Source of the DNA: Nymphaea colorata
Lineage: Eukaryota; Streptophyta; Magnoliopsida; Nymphaeales; Nymphaeaceae
Assembly: GCF_008831285.2 (NCBI RefSeq)
Contig: NC_045150.1
Coordinates: 4,912,001 to 4,976,000 of the forward strand
Reading direction: 5' to 3'
Length of the DNA: 64,000 nucleotides
Under the pieces are notes generated by a model that was given only the letters and a program-made list of their open reading frames with translations, was not told the origin of the DNA and searched no databases. Position 1 is the first letter of the stretch; the number at the start of each line of letters is the position of its first letter. Below are positions 11,901-22,351 of this stretch, one piece after another. The position numbers were made by a program, and so were the translations under genes.

Positions 11901-14735
11901 AGATTCATGCAACTCATGCAAGAGGCATTTTTTTAACCAATCAACAATCACAGGTATTATGTAGTAGTTCATGACAAACTAATCATGACTAATGCAAGGG
12001 GCTTTCACGTGGTATGTAAAATGATGATAGCATCTCAGGTTGACTTCTTTTTCACAATAACGTTACTTGACCTGTTTCCAATGTCAATGATATTTCAAGT
12101 TTGTAATAGGGAACTTCTTCTTGTTCTTATTTGCATAAATGTATAGCCAACATTCAATACGCTTTTTGAAAAAAGACAAAAATTTTGTCTAACATCAAAT
12201 GGTGTCCATTCTTTATGAATAGAAACAACATATTCTCCATGTTCAATTCTGGAGAAGATTCTAGTTTAAGAGGGCTATGAGGTAGATAATCTGTCTTCTA
12301 TTTTTTTCGTGTCTCTTTCACTGTCTATATTAACCATAAAAACAAATAAAACTTAGAAAAAGTAATAGAAAAACAACACAAAAAACAAAGACAGACAACA
12401 AAAATGAACATGACTCACCTATTTATAAATGTTTAGTCGTTCATCATCAAATCAAACAATCCTGAAAATAATATTTGTTTGATAGATTTGTACAACTCGT
12501 GCAAGGGGCATTTTTTTTTTAACCACACACAAATAAGATAATTACAAAAATATATTTGTTTGGCATATTTGTACAACTCATGTTAAGAGCATTATTTTAA
12601 ATCACACTTAAATCAAACAATCACAAAAAATGATATTGTTTTGACATATTTGTATAACTCATGTCAAGGCCATTTGTTTTCCACCACTCAACAGAATTGC
12701 AAAATTGCAAGTATTATGCAACAGTTTGTGAAAAACAAACTTTGACTCATGCAACGGGCTTCCGCGTGATGCATAGAATGATGATTGTATCTTAGGATGA
12801 CTCCTTCTTCACAATAACATTACTTGACTTGTTACCCTCCTTAATGACATTTTCGTTACTAAGCACTATTTTTTATTGTTGTTCGAATAAATGTGCAACC
12901 AACCTTTGATATGCTTTTTGTACAAAGGTGAAGTAACATTCAACATCGGTTGGAGTTAATTTCTTCGTGAATAGAAACTATATGTTCTCTATATTCAAAT
13001 CTGGATAAGACTCTACATTAAGACAAATAGGAGGTAGACAATTCACCTGCCTATTTCTCATGTCTCTTTCACTTTCTCTGTCAGCCATAAGAAAACATAT
13101 AAAAGTTAGAAAATGAGAAGAAAAAATAACATAGAAAAATGAAGACATGCAACACAAATGAAGATGACTCACCTATTTATAATTGATCAATCTCTCTCTA
13201 CTGAAATCAAACAATCATGAAAATGATATTCATTTAAGAGATTTGTATAATTTGTGCAAGGGACGTTTTTTTTCAACCACACTAAAATCAAACAATCATG
13301 AAAATTATTTTCATTAATTCATGCAAGGGGCATTGTTTTCATCCACACTCAAATTAAACAATCATGAAAATGATATTTGTTGGGCATATTCGTGTAACTT
13401 ATGTAAAGGCATTTTTTTCAACCACACTAAAATTAAACAATTATAGAAAAGATATTCATTCGACAGATTCATATAACTCATGGAAGGGGCATTTTTTCAT
13501 TCACACTCAAATTAAACAATCATGAAAATGAAATTTGTTTGGTAGATTCGTGCAACTTATGTAAATGACATTTTTTTTTAACTACACTCAAATAAAAAAA
13601 CATGAAAATGATATTTGTTTGACAGATTTATGCAACTCATGCAATGGACATTTTTTCAACCACCTAACAAATTTACAGAATCATAGGTATAATACAAGGT
13701 TAATGAAAAGCTAATCATGATTCATGCAAGAGGCTTCTATGTGGTAAGTAGAAGAATGATAGTAACTCGAGATGACTTTTTCTTCATAATAATTTTACTT
13801 GACTTATTAACCAACCTCAATCACATTTCAAACATGTTACCGAGCACTTCTTCTTGTTGTTATTTGGATAAATGTACAACCAACCTTCAATATGCTTTTT
13901 TCATAAAGGCAAAATCATGTCCAACATCAAATAGTCAATTTCTTCATGAATAGTAACTACATATTCTCCACATTCAAATTTGAATAGGGCTTCAACATGA
14001 TACATAGAATGATGACAGTATCTTAAGATGACTTCTTCTTCACAATAACTTTACTTGACTTGTCACTCATCTCAATGGCATTTTCCTTACTAAGCACTAT
14101 TTTTCGTTGTTTTTTTAATAAATATGCGACCAACTTCCGATATGCTTTTTGTTCAAAGGGAAACTTCTATCCAACATCAGATGGAGTCAAATTCTTCCTG
14201 AATAAAAACTGTATATTCTTCACGCTCAAATCTGGATAAGACTCTACATTAAGACAGATAGGATGATAGGAGACAGATAATCTATCAGCCTATTTCTCAT
14301 ATCTCTTTTACTTTCTTTATTAACCATAAGAAAACATACAAAAGTTAGAAAAATAAGAAGAAAAAATAACATAGAAAAATGAAGATATCCAATACAAATT
14401 AAAGTGACTCACCTATTTATAATTGATCAGTTTCTCCCCACTGAAATCAAACAATCACAAAATTGACATTCATTTAAGATATTCATATAATTCATGCAAC
14501 AGACATTTTTTTTGAAATACACTAAAATCAAACAATCACGAAAATGATATCCATTTGACAAAACCGTATAACTCATGCAAGGGGTATTGTTTTCATCCAC
14601 ACTCAAATCTAACATTCCTGAAAACGTTATTTGTTTGGCAGATTTGTGCAACTTATGTAAAGGGTATTTTTTTTCAATCACACTAAAATCAAACAATCAT
14701 GAAAAGTGATACTCTTTTGACAGATTTCTGCAACT
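8640..14735 (-). repeat. Gene-derived higher-order repeat array, left part
   Basis: Nine degenerate copies of a long unit (~400-450 bp when complete) recur on the minus strand. They are recognised by GACTTCTTCTTCACAATAA and TTACTTGACTTGTTACC, near 8713, 9243, 9547, 10343, 11325, 12035, 12798, 13770 and 14025. Complete units hold a B3-like coding block, a short exon (DSERDTRNRQ, LPPISLN...SYLDLNVENI) and an intron ending in GGTGAGTCATC, followed upstream by TATAAATAG. Between units lie variable runs of an ~80-bp minisatellite (CAACTCATGCAAGGGGCATT, AAATCAAACAATCACGAAAA). All copies carry stops and indels, and divergence between copies is substantial. I see no open gene. Confidence 0.8.
10524..11117 (-). 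repeat. 297-bp tandem duplication inside the array
   Basis: Units 10524-10820 and 10821-11117 are nearly identical, much closer than any other array copies. Both begin GAAACTGCAA and end CAATTCTTGCAAGGGA. It is a late duplication that joined the minisatellite to the middle of the long unit. Confidence 0.93.
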
Positions 14736-14740
14736 CATGT

Positions 14741-17495
14741 AGTAATGCTTTATGTCTTGGCAGGTTTGGTTGGAGCGGGTCCAGACCCGGACCCCAGCTC
14801 CACGTGTGAAGAGAAGCCTGATGCCTCTTCTCCCTTGTCTTTCCTCTCGGTCTCCCTCTTTGTTGTATCTCTTCACCAAAACCACTCTCCTTCTCCTTCC
14901 CACCAGTTCTCTCCCACACGATCCCTTTCCTCTGCTACCCTCTAGTCTCCAGTCTCCTGCACGCTCTCCCCTTTGCCCAAACTCTCTTGCTCAGTCTTCC
15001 TCTCCTCATCTTCTGTTTGTTTTCCCCTCTCCCCCTTTGTTATGGGTCACATTTCACTCATAGCGCCTCTCACCTTCAGTCGAACCTCATTCTCATGGCC
15101 GACTGCCTTTTTCTAACGACAGACCCATCTTTTGACCTCTCTTTTTCTAAATCTCACCCTATTTATTGTTGTTTTGTTGGTTTGCAGCTTGGGGATGCAT
15201 TTTTCCCCTTATAACAGCAAATAGAAGGCATTGGTGATGATGACAGTGAATGACTTTAGCTGTTGGGGATCAATCGAGAACTTGAGGTGACTGCCGGGAA
15301 TACTACAATAGTTTGGACTCTAAGATTGGGGTGAGCGAGGTCTAATCGAGCTTAAATTGCCTAATAATTTCTGTTGGTGCATGTATAAATAATGATTTGC
15401 ATGCTGGACTTATGATTTGATGATTTAGAATGCATGTTAGCGATTTTGCTTTTTGGGGAAAGTTTAGGACTGTTTTGGAGGGGCGAAGAACCACGTCTAC
15501 AATGATCTTTCAAGCATGACGAGTCGATTTTTGAAGAGATTTGGAAACATGATAGAGATTTTGATGATGTTGAGATGGTTTAGAACCGTTTTATCAAGCT
15601 CAGGAAATATGCTTCTATTGATGTGCATATACGTCATATGTTGGGAAGCTTAATTGTGGGGTAGATGTCTCAACTAAGGAAGGAATGGAGAAACATATTA
15701 GTGATTGGTTCAAATCGAAAGTGTAGGGCTTAAATTGTTTGGTGACAACCTCAAAGAGTTGGGAAGAGACCTATTGGGTGGCTTTGGGTTGATACTACCC
15801 GTTGACACCCTCTTGAGGCAATGACCTATGCTTCAATGGTTGTATTTTATATTTGTATTGATTGTAAAACTGAACGAGTGGAGAATTTATCACTTGCTTA
15901 TGTTTGAAGGTATACCTGGCATGTCAAGTAAACCTTGAGCAAGAAGATTTGAAGCTCGAAGCATTTTGGGGTAGTTTGGCAAAGCGCGACAGATATGGTG
16001 GCATTCCAAGCAAATCCCTGCCTGAGGCAAACATACGAATGTGTGTTTTTAGGATCGTTGGATCCTATAACTGTGTTGTGCATGAGTGTATGTATGCATG
16101 TGATTTATTTGTTATGAGATAAGTTTTGTTTTGAAAATCACTATAAATTTTGTTTTGAAAAGTACTATGCAATTGAATTTGCATACTAGAATTGATAACT
16201 ATTTAGGACAAATGAGGTGGGGTATCGAGTCGAGTATCTCCTCGACCACAAATGTGCATTAAAAATCATCCTAGAATGATAATTACATAGGTCAGCTACG
16301 AGCCAATGACGGATCGAGACTACTCTTTGTGGTTTGGCTAAGTTTTGAAAGACGTGATTGATGTGTGTGATTAATGTGAACGTTGTGATATGTTGCACAT
16401 GCATTGTCATGCATGTGAATGCAAATGAATGAAATTGAAGGGTAGTTGCACCTGTAATGTTATGACGACTAGCTAAGAATGTTAACTATATGTGTAGCCC
16501 TCGTGTAGAGGCAATTGGAGGTGTGGGTGCACTCATAAAGTGAACCAACCTCATGAGCTAGCCGGTCATTTTGTGCATGTGCAATCATAATGATAAGTAA
16601 GAAAAAATAAAAGATGAGAGGCCAGTGGGTTGTGGCAATGTGTTTGGGAGATGTCCTGCCTTTGCCACTGGTCTCGCCTGCTTGGGGTGCAGGCAGAGCA
16701 AGGCCCCAGGATATCATTCTATGATGTGCTTGAAGCCCTGGACTCACACCTTTCCAACCTGGGTGTCCTAGGGAAGGCTGAGTATTTCTCTTAGGAATTC
16801 ACACATCCATGGACGAGTGCTCTACCACTACAGTGTGAATGAATCCATATCGTTTCAGGCCACCACGGAGCTAATGTAAATGAAAAGAATGTGAATGAAT
16901 GTGTGTGATTGAAGTGATTGTGAATGATTTGTTCATGCATGAAGTGCATGTGACTAATGAATGTGCTATTGTCGTAGTGTATGTGAGGGGCTTCCATGAC
17001 AAGTCATGTGAATGTATGTCCTATCACGACATGATAGTGGTTTGCTTTCATATTTGTTATATCTTATGTTTGAGCCCTTACCTTAGAGGGTTAGGGATTT
17101 ATCTGGCTTGTTGCCATACTGTGAAGGCTAAGCCTTCAGTTGTCTTTCTTTTTTAAGTTTTGGTGGACCAGGGGCAGCATGTTGATCAGATGGCTCTTTT
17201 CACATCATACTGGGTAGGTTTTGGGTCTAATGTAGTGTCGGCGCATCTTGTTTTGGTCACATTGATGTCTTGTTTGTTAGACATCAATGTTGTGATTTGG
17301 AGGCATTTTTTCATATGTATTATTAAAAGTATGATGTGATTTTTGTATGAAGTGAAAATTGTTATATAAATGAAAGTTTGCCCCATTGTTTTGAATTGCA
17401 TAGCTCATTTCCTTTTAAATCGCTGTGTCGTCACACCTTAATGTTTTATGTTTAAAAAAAAAAGTTATTTGAGGTCAAACTGTTGGGGTGTGACA
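14741..17495 (+). repeat. 5' LTR (2755 bp)
   Basis: It aligns without gaps at its start to the 3' LTR (AGTAATGC... against TGTAACAC..., the initial T having changed to A) and ends in GTGTGACA. It lacks about 290 bases present at roughly 22487-22776 of the 3' LTR. It carries about 250 bases (around 16575-16865) absent from the 3' LTR. Short open frames inside it belong to the LTR and are not genes. Confidence 0.92.
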
Positions 17496-17498
17496 GCT

Positions 17499-17511
17499 TT
17501 GGTGACAGAGC
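17499..17511 (+). other. Primer binding site
   Basis: TTGGTGACAGAGC lies four bases after the 5' LTR. It resembles TGGTATCAGAGC, the complement of the 3' end of initiator tRNA-Met used by most plant LTR elements, with two differences at the AT/GA position. Confidence 0.75.
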
Positions 17512-17704
17512 TATGGAAAACCCCACTGTGAATGTGAGTTAAAATATATCGGTGAAGCCGTGTTGGCCAGGTACGTGATACTTGATTGAATTTTTATTGT
17601 AGTTTTGATTTTATAGTGAGATATGGTGGTGATGCACCTTTGTGATTGATTTGAAAAACTTGCCTCAAACCATGTAATAAGAGGGACAATTCTTGTTTGT
17701 ATAG

Positions 17705-18830
17705 ATGGAGTACCAATGTAGGGGTAAGAAGCGACGTAGGCCAGCTATAGAGGCACAAAGAGATCCAAGTTCGGCTCATTCAGATGTGCATACCCCATTG
17801 GATGATAGTATGTCAGGGCAACCATACGCCCAGACTAGTGTGGGTGCCCAAACACCACCGCGGCAGACTCCACCTGTCGATCACCAGACTATACTGCTGA
17901 CAACTTTGTAGACACTGACCTCCCTAGTACAGTCGATGGTCAGTAATCAGAGGAGCCATGCCTCTCCTATAGAAGACACCAATGCACCACTTAAGGAGAA
18001 GGCAACCTTGGTGTCATTCAAGCAATTTATGTCAATGCAGCCGCCTGTTTTTATTGGAGATGACATCCCAAACAAGGTAGAGGAATTGATTGAAGAGGTG
18101 GAGTGCATCTTTGAGCTTCTAAAGATGCCAGAAAGAGATAAAGTGAATTATGGCTCTTATTTGTTGAAAAGTGATGTCAAATAGTGGTGCCAATCAACCC
18201 ATGAGATCCGGTTTGCAGGTCAATAGTCAATCTCATGGAAGCAGTTCAGAGATTCGTTCTTCAGCACTTACTTCCCAGCACATGCAAGAAACAAGAAGAT
18301 GTAGGAATTTCTTGAGTTGTAGCAGAATCATATGAGATTGGAAGAGTATGTTACCATTTATCGGCACTTGTAGGTGTATTGCTCACACCTCTACACTGGA
18401 TGAGGTCAGAGTAGACAAGTTCGTACATGGGCTGCGAAGCAAGGTGATGTCCAGCGGACCTCGCGATTTGGATGAGTCAGTCACCATGGCTAGATGCTTG
18501 GAAGAGGATTGGGATAGGACTCAGAAGGACCATCACAAGAAATCAAGCCAGCACTCACACGGTGGGTGGACGTAGGTCAAGTACCAGCACTTTGCATGCA
18601 AGGAAAAACATTATGAGAGGCGTGATGACCAAACATTCAGGCAGAATAAGCCAAACCGCAGTGACATCAAACAGGGGGCAGTGACTACTCCGACTCCACC
18701 GATGTGCCTGACTTGGTCACATGTGCACCCTGAGAAGTTGTGTTATCGGGAGACCGAAGCATGTTTATACTATGGAAGGATGGGACACTTCATCAAAAAT
18801 TGCCCCATAATACGATGAAAAGACTTGAAG
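17705..18830 (+). pseudogene. gag (capsid and zinc knuckle), broken
   Basis: Translation starts at an ATG at 17705 (MEYQCRGKKRRR) and meets a stop at about 17909. The frame continues with FKQFMSMQPPVFIGDD, EELIEEVECIFELLKMPERDK and, after more stops, FRDSFFSTYFPAHARNKKM. This is the retrotransposon Gag pattern PP.F.G..DP...W...E..F. A zinc knuckle is readable at 18762-18803, CLYYGRMGHFIKNC. The second Cys of CxxCx4Hx4C is Tyr here (TAT, 18771-18773), so metal binding is lost. Gag would package the element RNA. With at least four stops no such protein is made. Confidence 0.85.
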
Positions 18831-18899
18831 AATCCTGAGGCTGGTCCTTCTAATGCTCAAAAGACGGAGTGTCTGTGCGACTACCGTGAAAGAGCTTCA

Positions 18900-19372
18900 G
18901 GCACGATCTCATCAAAGGTACATTACTTGTTGGTTCTCACATTGCTAGAGTGTTGTTTGATGTAGGGGCGACTCTTTCTTTTATATTTAATCATTTTTCA
19001 CTTCACTAAAAGTGTCGGCTAGGATGATGTCGTATGTTTTAAAAGTGGTCAGCCCTATGCATGCACAAGATTTGTGTGGCCAGTATCTACCGGATGTAGA
19101 CGTGGAGATCCATCAAGATCATTTACCTGCACAATTGATGATTATAAGTCTCAGTGGGCTTGATGTTATTTTGGGCATGGATTGGCTATATACGCATTAT
19201 GCCAACATAGATTGCAGAAAGAAGCAGATACAATTGTTGAGTCATGAGATGCAACCTGTTAAATTCCAAGCTCGTAAAGCTGGTCGAACTGATAAAATAA
19301 TAGTGTCTGCACTAAAGGCTAAATGGTTGTTAGAAAAGGGGAGTGTTGCATTCTTGGTCAACGTGTTAACTA
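18900..19372 (+). pseudogene. Aspartic protease region, broken
   Basis: ARVLFDVGATLSFIF around 18944-18985 is the retropepsin active-site block, usually D-S/T-G-A. The catalytic Asp (18959-18961) is kept but the next residue is Val. Stops follow, then an open stretch from 19012 to 19389 reads VDVEIHQDHLPAQLMIISLSGLDVILGMDWL and NIDCRKKQI, the usual C-terminal protease part and linker to RT (this long motif is interrupted by family variation). The changed active site and stop codons make it inactive. Confidence 0.82.
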
Positions 19373-20130
19373 ATGAGATTGAGCGGTGAGTTACAGGATA
19401 TTGCCATTGTGAGTGAGTACCCCGATGTGTTCCCTGACGAGCTATCGAGTTTGCCTCCAATACGAGAAGTTGAATTTAAGATAGAGTTGTTACTAGGGAC
19501 CGTTCTGATTTCTAAGGCACCATACCGTATGGCACCGGCAGAGTTAGAAGAATTGAAGAAGCAATTGCAGGAGCCCTTAGATAAGGGCTTCATTCGACCT
19601 AGTGTGTTACCTTGGGGAACGCCCGTATTCTTTGCTGAAAAGAATGATGCAGCGATGTGCTTGTGTATAGATTATCGCATGTTTAATCAAGTCACCACCA
19701 AGAATAAGTATCTGTTTCCTAGAATTGAAGACTTGTTTGATCAGCTCAAAAATACAAAGGTATTCTCTAAGTTCGATTTGAGGATAGGTTATCATCAACT
19801 CTTGATACGAGAGGAAGATGTTGCTAAGACTGCTTTTCGAACTAGATATAGGCACTATGAATTTCAGAGTCATGCCTTTTGGGTTGACCAATGCTCTTGC
19901 AGCATTTATGGACCTCATGAATCGGGTTTTCCAAGACTACTTAGATCGGTTTGTTATTGTTTTTGTGGATGATATTTTAGTGTACTCAGATAGTAAGGCA
20001 TAGTATAGAGATCACTTGAAGAGTGTGTTGGGAATTTTTCGCAAGCATAAGTTATATGCTAAGTACTCGAAATGTGAATTTTGGCTAGAGAATGTAAACT
20101 TTCTTGGTCATGTGATCTCGAATGATGGAA
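19373..20130 (+). pseudogene. Reverse transcriptase, frameshifted
   Basis: The open frame from 19373 reads [78 protein letters not shown] and [13 protein letters not shown], the N-terminal RT blocks of Ty3/gypsy. A one-base insertion near 19869 shifts the frame. The next block (19818-20003) gives [20 protein letters not shown] and then [10 protein letters not shown], with the FVDD active-site pair intact. Further on, LGHVISNDG is broken by a 16-base tandem duplication (ATCTCGAATGATGGAA, about 20117-20148). Confidence 0.92.
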
Positions 20131-20359
20131 ATCTCGAATGATGGAATTTCCATCGATCCAGCTAAGGTGTCAGCTGTACAGGACTAGAGGACGCCATGCA
20201 GCGTAACTGAGGTTAGAAGCTTTTTGAGATTGGCAGGATACTATCACAGGTTTATACAAGACTTTTCAAAATAGCTACGCTCATGACTAAGCTATTAAGA
20301 AAATGAGTGAAGTTTGCTTGAAATGAGGGTGCGAAAGGAGTTTCCAAACTCTAAAGGAC

Positions 20360-20830
20360 AAGCTTACCCCCGCCCCTATTTTGACGTTTCCATCGCGCCA
20401 TTCTAGATTTGTAGTTTACACTGATGTATCGAGAATCGGTTATGGTTGTGTATTGATGCAACATGGTCGTGTAGTGGCTTATGCATCAAAACAGTTGAAG
20501 GCACATGAAAAACATTATCCCACTCTTGATTTGAAGTTGGGAGCGGTTGTGTTCACATTTAAAATATGTGGATGCTATCTCTGTGGGGCAATATTTGAAG
20601 TGTTTACGGACCACAAGTCATTGAAGTATATATTCTCTCAAAATTATCTCAATTTGAGACAAAGAAGATGGATTGAATACTTAAAGGATTACGATTTTAA
20701 AATATCATATCATCCAAGAAAGACAAATGTGGTGGTTGATGCTTTGAGCAGACATGCTAAGGCGACGATGTGTAATATGTTGACTCATTCTTGGATATTG
20801 TTGCAAGATGTGATAGTATGGTAGCCTCAC
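20360..20830 (+). pseudogene. RNase H domain with lost catalytic Glu
   Basis: The open frame reads [68 protein letters not shown] and VVVDALSRH. The family motif DLELAAV reads DLKLGAV: the catalytic Glu is Lys (AAG, 20534-20536), a G-to-A change as expected from methylated cytosine decay on the other strand. The domain would remove template RNA during reverse transcription. Confidence 0.9.
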
Positions 20831-20959
20831 CTTTGTGATGAGAACAAAGCAATAATAATTGCCTTGATACGATATCCTTTGTTGGAGGAGCTTATCTCGA
20901 AGCAAAAGGATGAATCTGAGTTTGCTAAAAATTCGAAAGAAAGTAAGAGGGCAGATTCT

Positions 20960-22275
20960 CTTTGGTATCAAGATGGAGATGATTCATTGTGGTTTTGACA
21001 AAGATTGTGGGTTCCTAGAGATGAAAGGGTGAAGCGTCAATTGTTTCATGAATCTCAAAAAAATTTCTATACACCCTAGTAGTACAAAGATGTTTCAGGA
21101 TATGAAACGAAATTTCTAGTAGTCTGGAATGAAGTGCGAAATTGCAGAATATATGGCAAAATGCATAGTTTGCCAGCGGGTCAAAGCAGAACATTAACAA
21201 CCAGGAGGCTTGTTGCAAAGGATAGATATTCCAATGTGGAAATAGGAGGACATTATTATGGATTTTGTGATTGGTTCGCCTTACGCCATGAGATAACATG
21301 ATGCTATATGGGTGATTGTTGATCAACTTACAAAGTCCTCTCATTTTCTGTGAATCAGAATCAGTCAGTCTTTGGAAAGTCTCACAGATTTATACATTGC
21401 GAGATAGTGAGATTGCATGGAGTGCCAAAGTCTATTATTATGGATCAAGATCTACATTTTACTTCTAGGTTTTGGGGACAACTGCAAAAGGCATTGGGTA
21501 CTAAGCTTAAGCTGAGCACAGCATTCCACTCCCAAACTGATGGGCAATCTGAGAGGACCATTCAGACCTTAGAGGACATGTTGTGTGCTTGTGTTTTAGA
21601 CTGGAAAGGAGAATGGGATAAACATGTGAAATTGACAGAATTCGCTTATAATAACAGTTACCACACTAGTATCCGGAAGGTGCCTTTTGAGGCATTGTAT
21701 GAGAGGCCATGCAGATCGCCAATTTGTTGGATCAAAATGGGTGATGGCAAGATCGAAAACCCTTTGGTATTGCAACATTACACTGACCAAGTACAATTGA
21801 TAAGGAAAAAGTTGTTAACTGCTCAGAATAGGTAGAAAAGTTATGCCTACATTCGACGTAGAGAGTTAACTTTTGAGGTTGGTGATCATGTACTTGAAAA
21901 TTTCACCTACTAAAGGCATTTTTCGATTTAGTATTAAAGGAAAGTTGAGTTTGAGGTTCATTGGATCATTTGAGATATTAGAGAAGATCAGAGAGGTGGT
22001 ATACAGATTGGCACTACCACATAATTTGAGTCATGTTTATGACGTTTTTCATGTTTTCATGCTTCAAAAGTATGTACCGGATTCTACACATGTGATTGAC
22101 TTTGAAATTGAAAGTATTCAAGTGCAAGATGATTTGACAATGGAAGAAAAACCTATTAGAATTGTAGATCAAAAAAAGCAAGTACTTCGCACCAAGAGAA
22201 TTCCTCTAGTAAGAGTAGAATGGCAACACCATGGGTTGAAGGACAGCACATGGAAACTCGATGAGGCTATGTGAA
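20960..22275 (+). pseudogene. Integrase with C-terminal chromodomain-like tail
   Basis: The N-terminal zinc region is damaged, but AKCIVCQRVKAEH remains near 21153-21190. The core keeps all three acidic residues: Asp in [10 protein letters not shown], Asp in IIMDQDLHF, Glu in [10 protein letters not shown]. The long open frames are 21350-21835 and 21873-22274, separated by one stop. The C-terminal part reads GSFEILEKIREVVYRLALP, HVYDVFHVFMLQKYVPD and KRIPLVRVEW...LKDSTWKLDEAM, like the tail of Tekay/Del integrases, where a chromodomain directs insertion to heterochromatin. Stops at 21836 and elsewhere break it. Confidence 0.92.
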
Positions 22276-22337
22276 AGAAGTATCCACAATTGTTCTCACA
22301 TTGAGGTATGATCTAAATTTCGAGGACAAAATTTTAT

Positions 22338-22351
22338 TAAGGAGGGTAGGA
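22338..22351 (+). other. Polypurine tract
   Basis: AAGGAGGGTAGGA immediately precedes the 3' LTR, the expected plus-strand primer site. Confidence 0.85.

Noticed and set aside
8640-14735. CRISPR-like array of short repeats with spacers
   Set aside because: Repeats are long, degenerate and continuous, not short identical repeats with unique spacers, and the genome is a plant's.
14689-15214. Overlapping proline/serine-rich frames
   Set aside because: They lie in the retrotransposon 5' LTR and recur at 22496-23118 in the 3' LTR, so they are LTR sequence and not genes.
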